A DNA stretch of 64,000 bases from Spongiivirga citrea (GCF_010671565.1 NZ_JAABOQ010000004.1:186001-250000), one strand, 5' to 3'. Positions 36,075 to 45,720 are shown, numbered from the stretch's first letter. Numbers and translations: made by a program. The notes: generated by a model not told the origin, from the sequence alone.

Positions 36075-36796
36075 AATAGTTCTCTTGCTCGTTCCAAGTC
36101 TTCAGGCGTGTCGATCTCAACCCCTTCAACATTACTTTCTACCATTTTGATCTTTTTCCCATATTCTAAATATCGAATTGCCTCAATTTTCTCCGAAGCT
36201 TCCAATGTCAACATCGGTGAGTTATGAAAATCGAGAATGGCCTGCTTTCTAAATGCGTAAACACCTTTATGCTTGTAATAGGTAACTCCGACATTTTTAT
36301 CTCGAGGATACGGTATAGGAGAACGTGAAAAATAAAGCGCAAAGTTATTTTGATCGACAATTACCTTTACTGTATTGGGGTTATTAATCTCGTCGATATC
36401 ACTAATTGGAGACATGATCGACGCAAGATCGATCTCTTTTTTAGAATCATCCTTAAAAACATTCAAGACCTTCTCTAAAGCTGTACGCTCTGTAAAAGGC
36501 TCATCGCCTTGCACATTAACTACGATATCAATATCAAGATCAGCAACGGCTTCTGCTATTCGGTCTGATCCACAATCATGTTCAGCAATGCTGATTATTG
36601 CTTTGCCTCCATTATCGACTATTTCTTTGTAGATAATATCGCTATCGGTAACTACAAAAACATCGTCGAATAACTTGGTTTCGACAGTGGCTTCGTATGT
36701 TCTTAAAATAACTGATTTTCCTCCAAGATCTTGCATTAATTTTCCTGGAAATCGGGATGCCGCATAGCGGGCTGGAATCATTGAAATTACTTTCAT
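36071..36796 (-). CDS. kdsB: 3-deoxy-manno-octulosonate cytidylyltransferase
   Basis: A 241-residue enzyme that activates Kdo (or 8-amino-Kdo) as a CMP-sugar for lipopolysaccharide core assembly. [32 protein letters not shown] and [10 protein letters not shown] are the family motifs. Given kdnB three genes downstream in the same transcript, it may act on 8-amino-Kdo as the Shewanella enzyme does; sequence alone does not show this. Confidence 0.93.
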   Translation of the reverse strand: MKVISMIPARYAASRFPGKLMQDLGGKSVILRTYEATVETKLFDDVFVVTDSDIIYKEIVDNGGKAIISIAEHDCGSDRIAEAVADLDIDIVVNVQGDEPFTERTALEKVLNVFKDDSKKEIDLASIMSPISDIDEINNPNTVKVIVDQNNFALYFSRSPIPYPRDKNVGVTYYKHKGVYAFRKQAILDFHNSPMLTLEASEKIEAIRYLEYGKKIKMVESNVEGVEIDTPEDLERARELL

Positions 36797-36842
36797 TGGT
36801 CGGGTCTATAATACGACATAAAAGTAGCTATTATTCGTGTAT

Positions 36843-37403
36843 TTAAGTGACTTTGTGTCGAAGCTTTTTATAAAATATCCGCACAATCAAGATGATAATG
36901 ACCGTTAGTATAAAAGCGAGGATTGGAATAAAAACTGAAGTTACTGATAGGATTCCTGCTGTAGCTGTTTCGACAGTCGATACAGCTGGATTACCAAGCC
37001 CTCCTGTTGTTGCTGTACTGGCCAATCGTGTAGCGGCTGAAGTACTTGCAATAGCCGTCGCGGTTCCTCCGCCAGCAATAATGGCAAGCGACCAGGTAAT
37101 AACTGGGTCTAAATCTGCCATCGTAGCTACCATAACCGCGGTTCCAGCAATTGCCGCAAGAGGCACTGCAACACTATCTAACAAATTATCAACCCAAGGA
37201 ATGTAGTATGCAAAAATCTCAATTACTGTGGCCACACCTAATACGATTAGCGCTGTCATGCTACCTACCCACATCCAACTTTCGTTAAGTGGAATATGTC
37301 CTAGATGTGCCGCCAAGCTAAGTGCAAACAAGGGCACAAAAACGCGAAAGCCTACTGAAGCAGCTAGCCCCACCCCTAAAAAGATACTTAAAATGGTATC
37401 CAT
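36843..37403 (-). CDS. DUF4126 membrane protein
   Basis: A 186-residue hydrophobic protein with about five TM helices. The start FLGVGLAASVGFRVFVPLF and WVDNLLDSVAVPLAAIAGTA are typical of DUF4126. A Ala/Thr/Ser-rich segment (TATAIASTSAATRLASTATT) lies between helices. Function is unknown. It lies between kdsB and the helicase gene, all on the minus strand. Confidence 0.8.
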   Translation of the reverse strand: MDTILSIFLGVGLAASVGFRVFVPLFALSLAAHLGHIPLNESWMWVGSMTALIVLGVATVIEIFAYYIPWVDNLLDSVAVPLAAIAGTAVMVATMADLDPVITWSLAIIAGGGTATAIASTSAATRLASTATTGGLGNPAVSTVETATAGILSVTSVFIPILAFILTVIIILIVRIFYKKLRHKVT

Positions 37404-37448
37404 TGTTCTGTTTATTTAGATTTTGAAATAAAGTTACTATTTCATTTT

Positions 37449-38879
37449 TTAATCCGTCTCCTCGAAAAACTCTTTTTTAAATCCAATCAGATACAATCTG
37501 TCTTTAGCTCGAGTTACGGCCGTATACAACCATCTTAAATACTCACGATCTACGCCATTCGGCAAATAAGGCTGCTCAACAAAAACAGTACTCCATTGTC
37601 CTCCTTGTGATTTATGACAAGTAATAGCATAAGAGAATTTTACTTGAAGTGCATTAAAGTATTTATTCTTTTTAACCTTTAGAAATTGGCGGTATTTAGA
37701 TCCTTCATCCGCATAATCCTGCATCACCTCTTGATATAATTTGTTGGATTCTTCATACGACAATGAAGCAGACTCTGCACTAATAGTATCCAACAATAAA
37801 ACCGTCTCAAAAGGTTTTTGATTAGGATAATCGACCATTCTGACCTTTACTTCTGCAAAGTTGAATCCGTATAACTCTTTAATACCGAATATCTCTAGAA
37901 TCTCGATAATATCACCATTGGCTATAAATCCAGCATCACTGCTTTCTTTTAACCAGAAGTAATTATTTTTAACCACCATCAAATAATCTCCCGCCGTAAT
38001 TTCATGTTCGTTGAATAAAATGCGACTTCGTATTTGCTGATTGTACAAATTGGCGCGTTTATTCGATCGGACAATGATTGCAGTATCTTCCTTTCCGTAA
38101 GTATCGTAGGCATCGTTAATCGCGTCTAAAATCTCGTTACCTTCAATAAGTCTTACAATATCTGTAAACCCATCGAGATTGAATTTAAACTCGTCAAAAA
38201 AAGATGATGCCAACTGCTCTCTTAATAATGTAGCATTAAAAAGAATACCAGAATCTTGTTGCTGACGCACTACTTCATCCATTTCAATTTGAGTGACATC
38301 CTTATTAAATGAAAGCGAGAGTTTATCGGCATCTAGAGCGGGACTCAATTCCAACTTCACAGGAGGTAACTGAGCCGTATCGCCTATTAACAACAACTTA
38401 CAATTGTGACCCGAATAAACATACATCATTAGATCATCTAGCAAACTTGCGTTTTCAAACAACTTAGAATCTGCAGGAATATCAGGAATCATAGACGCCT
38501 CATCCACGATAAAAATGGTGTTTCTATGCTTATTTTGTTGTAGTTGGAATGAAACACCTCCATTCGCCTCCTTTTTAGGAAAGTAAATTTTTTTATGAAT
38601 TGTAAACGCTTTTGAATTGCTGTAGTTGGTTATAACTTTAGCTGCGCGACCTGTGGGGGCCATCAAAACCGTTTTTAACTTGACATTCCACAAATTTGTG
38701 ACAATTGTAGATATCATTGTCGTTTTTCCTGTACCGGCGTATCCTTTTAGCAGAAATAAACCGTCCTTATTATCGGATAATAAAAATTCTGATAATTGAT
38801 TTAACACCGCCGCTTGGGTAAGGGTGGGTTCGTGCGGAAATTTCTTCTGGAGCAATGCGTGGAAAGAACGACTATCCAT
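37449..38879 (-). CDS. RecD-like superfamily 1 DNA helicase
   Basis: A 476-residue ATP-dependent helicase. Walker A GYAGTGKTTMIS, motif II IFIVDEASMIP, motif III LLIGDTAQLPPV, then FSYAITCHKSQGGQWSTVFV and the last motif LYTAVTRAKDRLYLIG, as in RecD2/TraA-type enzymes without the long N-terminal domain. It is a common short RecD-like form in Bacteroidota, probably in repair. A -7 box lies just upstream. Confidence 0.88.
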   Translation of the reverse strand: MDSRSFHALLQKKFPHEPTLTQAAVLNQLSEFLLSDNKDGLFLLKGYAGTGKTTMISTIVTNLWNVKLKTVLMAPTGRAAKVITNYSNSKAFTIHKKIYFPKKEANGGVSFQLQQNKHRNTIFIVDEASMIPDIPADSKLFENASLLDDLMMYVYSGHNCKLLLIGDTAQLPPVKLELSPALDADKLSLSFNKDVTQIEMDEVVRQQQDSGILFNATLLREQLASSFFDEFKFNLDGFTDIVRLIEGNEILDAINDAYDTYGKEDTAIIVRSNKRANLYNQQIRSRILFNEHEITAGDYLMVVKNNYFWLKESSDAGFIANGDIIEILEIFGIKELYGFNFAEVKVRMVDYPNQKPFETVLLLDTISAESASLSYEESNKLYQEVMQDYADEGSKYRQFLKVKKNKYFNALQVKFSYAITCHKSQGGQWSTVFVEQPYLPNGVDREYLRWLYTAVTRAKDRLYLIGFKKEFFEETD

Positions 38880-38895
38880 TAAGGGTATTTAGCAT

Positions 38896-38903
38896 CAAAG
38901 ATA
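38896..38903 (-). promoter_or_regulatory. -7 box (TATCTTTG) of the RecD-like helicase gene
   Basis: The minus strand reads TATCTTTG, a full TAnnTTTG match, 17 nt before the ATG at 38879. It faces away from the promoter of the next gene, so 38880-38987 is a divergent promoter region. Confidence 0.45.
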
Positions 38904-38927
38904 GCAATGCTTTTTTGGTTAAAAACT

Positions 38928-38956
38928 TTTGCGATTAAAAAAAAATTGTAGATTTG
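38928..38956 (+). promoter_or_regulatory. Promoter of the 38988-rsmD operon
   Basis: TTTG (38928-38931), 17 nt spacer, TAGATTTG (38949-38956): both Bacteroidota sigma-factor boxes at a normal distance. Transcription should start near 38963, about 25 nt before the ATG at 38988. Confidence 0.6.
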
Positions 38957-38987
38957 CGTGTAACACTAATTAAATTTTAGCAAACAA

Positions 38988-39638
38988 ATGAAACGCATCA
39001 TTCAGATCGCTCTTTGGTTAATCAGTATTGGCCTCGTATATCTTATCTATGACTCGATTAACGCTCCAATACGTTTTGGAAAAGTTAAAAAAGAGCGTTA
39101 CACCGAGGTGATTGAGCGTTTAAAAGATATTAGAGATGCGCAGATTGCTCATCGTACTGTAACTGGAAAATTTGCAAATGATTTTAACGGATTAATTCAA
39201 TTCGTTGATACTGCGAAATTTACGCTAACAGAAACAAGAGATTCTAGTTATATGGAATATGATGAGAATTTCCGTATTGACATGTTACGTGAAGTAAAGG
39301 TGATCGACACTTTAGGTTTTGTTGCAGTTAAAGATTCATTGTTTAAAAACTCTGACCGATACAAGCAACTAGAGATCGTTCCATCGGCTAAAGAGGGAAG
39401 TAAATTCACCATGAAAGCGGATCAGATTGATAAAAACGGATTTAAAATTGCTGTTTTTGAGGCAAGAGTTCCAAAAGATTTTATACTCCACGATCAACCT
39501 GACTATTTATTACAGCAAGAAAAGGAACATATTTCTGTAGAAGAAGTAAACGGAGCCGACATTGTTGTTGGGTCTTTGGGAGAGGTAAGTACCAATGGTA
39601 ACTGGCCAACCATTTATGACACCCCCCAAGATAATTAA
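38988..39638 (+). CDS. Conserved membrane-anchored protein of unknown function
   Basis: A 216-residue protein with one N-terminal TM helix (IIQIALWLISIGLVYLIYD) and an extracytoplasmic domain. The segment RLKDIRDAQIAHRTVTGKFANDF resembles the exposed start of pilin-like proteins, but no prepilin cleavage site is seen. It starts a three-gene unit with DUF3822 and rsmD (overlap 23 bp, then adjacent). I recognise it only as a conserved Flavobacteriaceae protein. Confidence 0.65.
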   Translation: MKRIIQIALWLISIGLVYLIYDSINAPIRFGKVKKERYTEVIERLKDIRDAQIAHRTVTGKFANDFNGLIQFVDTAKFTLTETRDSSYMEYDENFRIDMLREVKVIDTLGFVAVKDSLFKNSDRYKQLEIVPSAKEGSKFTMKADQIDKNGFKIAVFEARVPKDFILHDQPDYLLQQEKEHISVEEVNGADIVVGSLGEVSTNGNWPTIYDTPQDN

Positions 39639-40452
39639 TAGAAATATAGAAGATAATACACTTCTAGAACTGTCCATTCAGCTTAGCTTGGGTGGACTTT
39701 CTTTTTGTATTCTAGATAAGTCTATAAATACATTAGTTCATTATACGTCCTTTCCTTTTCATGAGGTTGCTACACCAAATCAATTATTAGACAAGGTAAA
39801 AAGAGTATTTGCAAGCTCGTTAGTATTGCAACAACCCTTTCAAAAGGTCAAAATAATTTATGTTAATGAACTAAATAGTTTTGTTCCCACCGCACTTTTT
39901 AGTGATAAGAATCTCGAGGATTATTTAAAATTTAACACTAAGGTATTGCCCAATGATTTCATCACATTTGATGTTTTAAGTAATACTGAAATGGTGAATG
40001 TTTATATCCCCTATGTCAATATCAACAATTTTATTTTTGAACAATATGGCACTTTCGAGTACAAGCATTTTGCTTCCTTGCTTGTCAACTCAATCTTAAA
40101 TACCGCGCCTTCTGATGAACAGGCTGCAGTATATGTTTATGTGCATGACCAACAGTTTGATGTTGTTGTTGTAAAACAGCGTAAGCTACAGTTATTCAAT
40201 ACATTTAAGCATACCAATAAAGAAGATTTTATATACCATCTTTTGTTTGTCGCTGAACAATTAGGATTGAATCCAGATAAATTTCCATTATACTTTTTAG
40301 GTGACGTTAAAAAGGATGATGATTTATATGAAATTGCCTACACCTATATAAGGAATGTAGATTTTGGTAAACGAAATGATATTTTTGAGTATAAAGAAGA
40401 GCTCGCCCCTCCTACCGATCACGAGGACTATGTATTACTAAACTCGTTCTAA
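39616..40452 (+). CDS. DUF3822 family protein
   Basis: A ~278-residue protein with an actin-like (ASKHA) feel: LELSIQLSLGGLSFCILDK at the N-terminus and VYVHDQQFDVVVVKQRKLQLFNTFKH in the second half. DUF3822 regularly precedes rsmD in Bacteroidota. The start is ATG 39616 (MTPPKIINRN), which overlaps the previous gene by 23 bp; ATG 39595 is also in frame. Function unknown. Confidence 0.8.
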   Translation: MTPPKIINRNIEDNTLLELSIQLSLGGLSFCILDKSINTLVHYTSFPFHEVATPNQLLDKVKRVFASSLVLQQPFQKVKIIYVNELNSFVPTALFSDKNLEDYLKFNTKVLPNDFITFDVLSNTEMVNVYIPYVNINNFIFEQYGTFEYKHFASLLVNSILNTAPSDEQAAVYVYVHDQQFDVVVVKQRKLQLFNTFKHTNKEDFIYHLLFVAEQLGLNPDKFPLYFLGDVKKDDDLYEIAYTYIRNVDFGKRNDIFEYKEELAPPTDHEDYVLLNSF

Positions 40453-40995
40453 ATGCGTATCATCTCAGGGAAATATAAAGGAAAAAGACTTACAGCACCT
40501 TCAAAATTACCTGTTAGGCCTACAACGGATATGGCTAAAGAAGCTTTATTTAATATCCTTAATAACCGATTTTATTTTTCAGAGCTACGAGTGTTGGATC
40601 TTTTTGCAGGAACTGGAAATATTAGTTTTGAATTCGGAAGCCGCGGAGCTGAACAAATTACAGCAGTTGACAGCTATTATGGGTGCGTAAAGTATATTGA
40701 TAAAACCGCAAGCGAATTAGAGCTCCCTATTCAAGCTATTAAAAGTGATGTTTTTTCGTACTTAGAAAAAGTACCTACTAAAAGTAATCTCATTTTTGCC
40801 GATCCGCCTTACGATTTTAGCAAAGAACAATTTGAAAGGATAGTGACACTGGTTTTCGAAAATGACCTTTTAGAAGAAGATGGTGTATTAATAGTGGAAC
40901 ACTCAAAACATACCGATCTTTCGCAAAATGCATTTTTGCAAGAAGCAAGAAAGTATGGGGGCAGTGTCTTTAGCTTTTTTGAAAAACAGGAATAG
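40453..40995 (+). CDS. rsmD: 16S rRNA (guanine966-N2)-methyltransferase
   Basis: A 180-residue methyltransferase. It has MRIISGKYKGKRLTAP, the RPTTD segment, the SAM-binding motif LDLFAGTGNISFEFGSRGA and the catalytic FADPPYDF (DPPY). Directly adjacent to DUF3822. It modifies the 30S head near the P site. Confidence 0.95.
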   Translation: MRIISGKYKGKRLTAPSKLPVRPTTDMAKEALFNILNNRFYFSELRVLDLFAGTGNISFEFGSRGAEQITAVDSYYGCVKYIDKTASELELPIQAIKSDVFSYLEKVPTKSNLIFADPPYDFSKEQFERIVTLVFENDLLEEDGVLIVEHSKHTDLSQNAFLQEARKYGGSVFSFFEKQE

Positions 40996-41019
40996 GCCGA
41001 ATAGTTTTACAAATAAAAA

Positions 41020-41333
41020 AAGCAGGTCATAAGCCGGATTCTGTAACTTAGTAAACTAAGCCCTTATCATTTATCTAGTCCTAACGTTACCGCTAGGATC
41101 TAACCGCCTACCCTCCGACTCGAGCGCGCAGCCCTCAAATGTCGGTTTACATGGCGTTGCACCGCGTAGAGTTTACCTGATTTCACTACAGCATTATCTG
41201 TACATTCTTTCTGTTGCACTGGTCCTACCTCAATTTACATTGAGGTGACGGGTGTTACCCGCTACGCTGCGCTATGGTGTCCGGACTTTCCTCACTGACG
41301 CTAGCCGTCAGAGCGATAAGGAGACCTGCTCAG
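41020..41333 (-). ncRNA. rnpB: RNase P RNA, class A
   Basis: The minus strand holds the catalytic RNA of RNase P. The P1 helix is AGCAGGTC (41330-41323) pairing with GACCTGCT (41028-41021). The conserved 5' core GAGGAAAGTCCGGAC (minus strand, ~41293-41279) and the 3' core ACAGAATCCGGCTTATGACC (minus strand, ~41044-41025) are both present, with further helices between. End points are set by P1 and are good to a few bases. It lies between rsmD and dnaX. Confidence 0.95.
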
Positions 41334-41455
41334 GCAAATATACCGCTTTCACGTAGTGTCCATCTATCAATAAGACAAGAATTTTCTGTTAATAACTCAC
41401 AACAAATAAAAAGTCATTCATTTTTATAATTATCCGCATTGTTTAATTTTGTTTT

Positions 41456-43288
41456 GTGGAGCATTTTATAGTATCAGCCAGAAAATATAGACCCCAAGCA
41501 TTTCAAGATGTAGTGGGGCAACAGGCTATTACCAATACGCTATTAAATGCCATAAATAATAATCATTTGGCGCAAGCACTTTTGTTCACAGGGCCACGTG
41601 GTGTTGGTAAAACCACTTGTGCACGTATTCTCGCCAAAATGATCAATAGTGATGGTACTGAAAGTCCAGATGAGGATTTTGCCTTCAATATTTTTGAGCT
41701 GGATGCAGCTTCTAACAACTCCGTTGATGATATAAGAAGTCTTATCGATCAGGTGAGAATACCACCACAAGTTGGGAAGTATAAAGTGTATATTATTGAC
41801 GAGGTTCACATGCTGTCCTCTAATGCATTTAATGCATTTTTAAAGACACTGGAAGAGCCACCAAAACACGCTATTTTTATTTTAGCGACTACTGAAAAAC
41901 ACAAGATTATCCCTACTATTCTGTCGCGCTGTCAAATATTCGACTTTAAGCGTATAACAGTAGGCGACGCAAAAGAATATCTAAAATACATTGCCGGGTT
42001 ACAAGGAGTTGAAGCGGATGATGATGCTTTACACATCATCGCCCAAAAAGCAGATGGTGCCATGCGCGATGCTTTGTCCATTTTTGATCGAGTAGTTAGT
42101 TTCTCAGGAAACAATTTAACAAGACAAGCCGTATCTGAGAATCTGAATGTATTAGACTATGAAACCTATTTTACGTCTACAGATCTGATACTTAAAAACA
42201 ATATTCCGCAGCTACTATTACAATTTAATGAGATTACGGCAAAGGGATTTGACGGTCATCATTATGTTACAGGGCTTGCATCTCATTTCAGGGATTTAAT
42301 GGTCTGTAAAAACGAGGCTACTATTTCACTATTAGAGGTAGGCGAACAAACAAAGGCGAAGTATTTAGAGCAAAGCCGGAAAACAAGTTTATCATTCTTA
42401 CTAAAGGCGATTGATTTGGCCAATTCAACCGATCTTAAATATAAGGCGAGCAAAAATCAGCGTTTGTTGGTAGAGTTATGCCTCATGCAACTCGCTTCTA
42501 TTCTTGCACCTGCTGATCAAAACGATCAACAGGAAAAAAAAAATGACAAACCTCGCATAATTCCGCCTGCACATTTCAAAGGTTTTCAAATTGATCTTCC
42601 TCAAAAACGAGTAGAAACTGTTGAAAAAGCTATTGAAAAGCATGCAGAGTCAACTCCACCAATCCAGGAGCCTAGTAGTTTACCTGCTGCAACAATAGAT
42701 ACTCCCTCTGATTCTCCAATAGCTAGTGAGCCTATAGCGAAAACCGAACCAATTCCTATAGAAACAAAAGAGGCAGTTGAAGAAGTTAGTCCGACTCCTA
42801 AAACTCCGAAATTAAATATCAGTAGCAAGCGGGTTTCTGGCTTGTCTTTGTCTAGCATTAGTAGAAAGAAAGAGCACGAAAAAAGCAAAGAAGACCGACA
42901 AGTTGATGAAGAGAACCTCCCTACTGAACCTTTTACCGAGAAACAGGCGCAGGATGCTTGGGAGGCCTACATAAAAAAGCTACAAAATAAGGGCCAGAAA
43001 AATATGGCATCAATCGTTGGTATTGATCAGCCTGTTTTACGGGATAAGAAAACACTAGTTGTTGAGTATCCTAATGATACCATGCGGGTGGAACTAGAAC
43101 GTTCCAAGGCACCATTGCTCAAGTTTCTGCGTGCTCAGCTCCAAAATTACGATGTTGATATTCTAGTTGAAGTAAATGAAACAGCGACTAAAAAGTATGC
43201 TTTTACCCCACGTGAAAAATACGAAAAGCTTAAGGAGAAAAATCCGCTTATCGAAACTTTGAGGCAGACATTTGATTTGGATATTTAG
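41456..43288 (+). CDS. dnaX: DNA polymerase III subunits gamma/tau
   Basis: A 610-residue clamp-loader ATPase. Walker A FTGPRGVGKTTCARILAK, Walker B YIIDEVHMLSSNAFNAFLKT and sensor TTEKHKIIPTILSRCQIF are clear. The zinc module with four Cys, present between these in E. coli DnaX, is replaced by INSDGTESPDEDFAFNIFEL with no Cys. A Pro/Glu/Ser-rich linker (~370-480) precedes the tau-like C-terminus. The start is GTG 41456; no ATG is near. Confidence 0.95.
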   Translation: MEHFIVSARKYRPQAFQDVVGQQAITNTLLNAINNNHLAQALLFTGPRGVGKTTCARILAKMINSDGTESPDEDFAFNIFELDAASNNSVDDIRSLIDQVRIPPQVGKYKVYIIDEVHMLSSNAFNAFLKTLEEPPKHAIFILATTEKHKIIPTILSRCQIFDFKRITVGDAKEYLKYIAGLQGVEADDDALHIIAQKADGAMRDALSIFDRVVSFSGNNLTRQAVSENLNVLDYETYFTSTDLILKNNIPQLLLQFNEITAKGFDGHHYVTGLASHFRDLMVCKNEATISLLEVGEQTKAKYLEQSRKTSLSFLLKAIDLANSTDLKYKASKNQRLLVELCLMQLASILAPADQNDQQEKKNDKPRIIPPAHFKGFQIDLPQKRVETVEKAIEKHAESTPPIQEPSSLPAATIDTPSDSPIASEPIAKTEPIPIETKEAVEEVSPTPKTPKLNISSKRVSGLSLSSISRKKEHEKSKEDRQVDEENLPTEPFTEKQAQDAWEAYIKKLQNKGQKNMASIVGIDQPVLRDKKTLVVEYPNDTMRVELERSKAPLLKFLRAQLQNYDVDILVEVNETATKKYAFTPREKYEKLKEKNPLIETLRQTFDLDI

Positions 43289-43405
43289 TGTTTTCACATC
43301 AAAGAGTTAATACCACTTTCACAAGTAATTTACGATCTTGATCTTTAGCAATATCCTTTCTTTTTTTCTAACTTAGGGCTATCCTGCCAACTAAATCCAA
43401 GAAAA

Positions 43406-43975
43406 ATGAAACAGTCCGAATCGGATAATTTAGATAAGTTGAAAATGGATTATCAATACACGGTGAACTATATATTTCGCCTATCTGACATTCGTTTTAA
43501 ACTATTGGGATTATTACCATTAGCCACAGGTATCGCATTCGCTTTTATTGATGAAAACCAATCGCCTGTTACAAGCTTGATCCTTGGAGTTTTTGGATTT
43601 TTAATAACTATCGGAATTCTGTTTTACGATCTAAGAAATACGGAGATTTACAATCAACTAATCCATCGAGCGAAAGCCTTAGAGCAGCAGATAGATTTTC
43701 CAAAGGCTCAAGCTAACGAAACTAACGGTGGAATTTTCGGAAATCGGAGCTCGAGAAACATCAAGTTTCTTGGATTGTTTAGCATTTGGCATGATAAGGC
43801 CCTCGCAATTATTTATAGCACTGTTTGCTGGGTTTGGCTTTTTGTGGTGTTTGCTTCCTCACTGAGTCTGCTACATATCAACATTCTAATCTATACTCCT
43901 CTGTCGCTTGGCTTAGCAGCGTTCCTCGCTTTAATTCTATATCGCCATCTGATAGATTTGGATAAAGAAAAATAG
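43406..43975 (+). CDS. Hypothetical four-TM membrane protein
   Basis: 189 residues. Two TM helices (~32-48 and ~56-75) and two more (~133-155 and ~158-178) flank a cytosolic stretch with a conserved-looking IYNQLIHRAKALEQQ. It resembles SLATT/SMODS-type small membrane proteins in layout, but no nucleotide-cyclase partner is near, so I make no such claim. It stands alone with no operon partner. Confidence 0.55.
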   Translation: MKQSESDNLDKLKMDYQYTVNYIFRLSDIRFKLLGLLPLATGIAFAFIDENQSPVTSLILGVFGFLITIGILFYDLRNTEIYNQLIHRAKALEQQIDFPKAQANETNGGIFGNRSSRNIKFLGLFSIWHDKALAIIYSTVCWVWLFVVFASSLSLLHINILIYTPLSLGLAAFLALILYRHLIDLDKEK

Positions 43976-44288
43976 ATCACAAGCTCTTTTAGTAATTTTC
44001 TTTTACATTTATTTATCGAATCGTCATTGCATTAGGCTATCCGCTAAATTGTACCGAGCCTGTCCTTGAGTTAGTACGAGAAGAATAAGGTCGACTCAAA
44101 ATTGAAACTTAGTCATTTCGACCTAAAATTCTTTCCGTTCGTGTTATTTACACTTTCGAACATTCATTTTTTTTCTATCTTACTAAGGATGATCGATTTT
44201 TTCATCATAATTCCTAACTCTCACCCGTTCAATTTCTCTTCTTGAATATTTAGCCAATAAATGCTACTTGGTATAAATCGATATTCGT
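43976..44288. other. Intergenic stretch without a gene
   Basis: 313 bp with no convincing gene. It holds an inverted pair GGTCGA (44089-44094) / TCGACC (44118-44123) and a piece GTACCGAGCCTGTCC that looks like part of a dispersed intergenic repeat. No promoter with a full -7 box was seen for the gene at 44289. Confidence 0.4.
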
Positions 44289-45005
44289 ATGGAACGTTTT
44301 AAAAAATTACACCTTTGGATGCTCCTTCCTTTGGTACTAATGCAGGTCGGCATTTTCAATTACTATTGGCCTACTTTCTCTTCCGAGACATGGGAAATTC
44401 ATATTCATTTTTGGCTGGTAACACTATGGTCTTTTCTTTTAATTATTCAACCTTATCTGGCAACTACTGGAAAAATCGCAAATCATCGCACAGTCGGCAT
44501 TATTGGTTTTTTACTTGCTGGAGGAGTCATTTTTACGGGATTTAGTTTGTTAGATTTTCCGCTGAGATTAATGGAAAAACTTGATCCTTCTAGCCCAGGT
44601 CCTCCCGTCGCTTTTTATTATGGAACTCTGGTCGTAGAGGCTATTTTGATGTTAGCGTTTGCCTATGCTGTACTAAAAAGCATTGTTCAAAGAAAAGAGC
44701 TGCAAAATCATTCATGGTGGCTTATCTGCAGTATTTTTTATATGATGATGCCTGCTTTAGGACGTGGTATGATCGTTTTTTGGCGAAGTATACTGCCTCC
44801 CGATAAGTTCAATCCCATGATTGTTTTTGTTAGCGCTGAAGTCATATACATTCCGTTGTTTGTATTGTTCGTTTATAAATTTGGAAAGTTTAAACACTTG
44901 GCGACTATTATTGGATTTTTTCTGGTTATCGTTCGCGTATTGAGAGTTCCAATTGGCTCATCAGAAATGGTTCAGGAATTCTTAAAAGTGTTAATTAGGT
45001 TTTAA
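44289..45005 (+). CDS. Hypothetical seven-TM membrane protein
   Basis: 238 residues, almost all helix. HIHFWLVTLWSFLLIIQPYL followed by KIANHRTVGIIGFLL places His residues in two neighbouring helices, like cytochrome b561/DUF2306-type proteins; haem binding is possible but not shown. It lies upstream of miaE on the same strand with its own promoter between, so it is probably monocistronic. Confidence 0.55.
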   Translation: MERFKKLHLWMLLPLVLMQVGIFNYYWPTFSSETWEIHIHFWLVTLWSFLLIIQPYLATTGKIANHRTVGIIGFLLAGGVIFTGFSLLDFPLRLMEKLDPSSPGPPVAFYYGTLVVEAILMLAFAYAVLKSIVQRKELQNHSWWLICSIFYMMMPALGRGMIVFWRSILPPDKFNPMIVFVSAEVIYIPLFVLFVYKFGKFKHLATIIGFFLVIVRVLRVPIGSSEMVQEFLKVLIRF

Positions 45006-45058
45006 ACGACCACAATCAAACATTCTCTAACAAATTAATATTAATTAAAAAGTAGCTT

Positions 45059-45066
45059 TATCTTTG
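45059..45066 (+). promoter_or_regulatory. -7 box (TATCTTTG) of miaE
   Basis: A full TAnnTTTG match ending 20 nt before the ATG of miaE (45087). The -33 region is AT-rich without a clear TTTG. Confidence 0.45.
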
Positions 45067-45086
45067 TCTAATACATTCAATTTATC

Positions 45087-45671
45087 ATGCTAGGATTAAA
45101 GCTGTCAACAGATCCTCGTTGGGTCAACATTGTCGAAAAAAACATTGAAGAAATTCTAGTCGATCATGCTTATTGCGAGCAAAAAGCTGCTAGTACCGCT
45201 ATCTCATTAATTATCGGTTTTCCAGAAAAAACAGCATTGGTGCAAGAAATGATTGCCCTAGTCAAAGAGGAAATGAGTCACTTTAAATTGGTACATGATC
45301 ACATTATAAAACGTGGCTATGTTTTAGGACGTGAACGTAAAGATGAATATGTATTAAAACTGCTGAAATTTTTCCCTAAGGGAGGAAGTAGAACCACACA
45401 CCTCGTTCATAAGTTACTTTATGCCGCATTAATTGAAGCCAGAAGTTGCGAGCGTTTTCGATTATTATCAGAAAACATCAATGATGAAGAACTAGCAGCT
45501 TTTTACAGAAACTTAATGGTAAGTGAAGCGAATCACTATACTATGTTCTTAAAATTTGCTCGAAAATATGGTGAAGATCGAAAGTTAGTCGACAGAAAGT
45601 GGCAAGACTTATTAGAATATGAGGCCGAAATCATGAAAGAGCTAGGCACCGTTGGGACGATGCATGGGTGA
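45087..45671 (+). CDS. miaE: tRNA-(ms2io6A)-hydroxylase
   Basis: A 194-residue ferritin-like diiron monooxygenase that hydroxylates the isopentenyl group of ms2i6A37. Diiron ligands sit in DHAYCEQKAASTA, EEMSHFKLVHDHI, ARSCERFRLLSE and SEANHYTMFLKFAR, in the expected order E, ExxH, E, ExxH. MiaE is found in a minority of bacteria, and acts downstream of MiaA, whose gene ends at base 412. It stands alone. Confidence 0.92.
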   Translation: MLGLKLSTDPRWVNIVEKNIEEILVDHAYCEQKAASTAISLIIGFPEKTALVQEMIALVKEEMSHFKLVHDHIIKRGYVLGRERKDEYVLKLLKFFPKGGSRTTHLVHKLLYAALIEARSCERFRLLSENINDEELAAFYRNLMVSEANHYTMFLKFARKYGEDRKLVDRKWQDLLEYEAEIMKELGTVGTMHG

Positions 45672-45720
45672 TTGGACTTTAGATAATCTCTTATATCGAG
45701 AACATAGGTCTCATATCTAA

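Noticed and set aside
36892-37206. Open frame on the plus strand opposite the DUF4126 gene
   Set aside because: Ala/Val-rich shadow of a hydrophobic membrane protein gene; no domain and no promoter.
43406-43975. SLATT-type effector of a nucleotide-signalling defence system
   Set aside because: The layout of helices is suggestive, but no cyclase, nuclease or other defence partner is nearby, so the claim is not supported.
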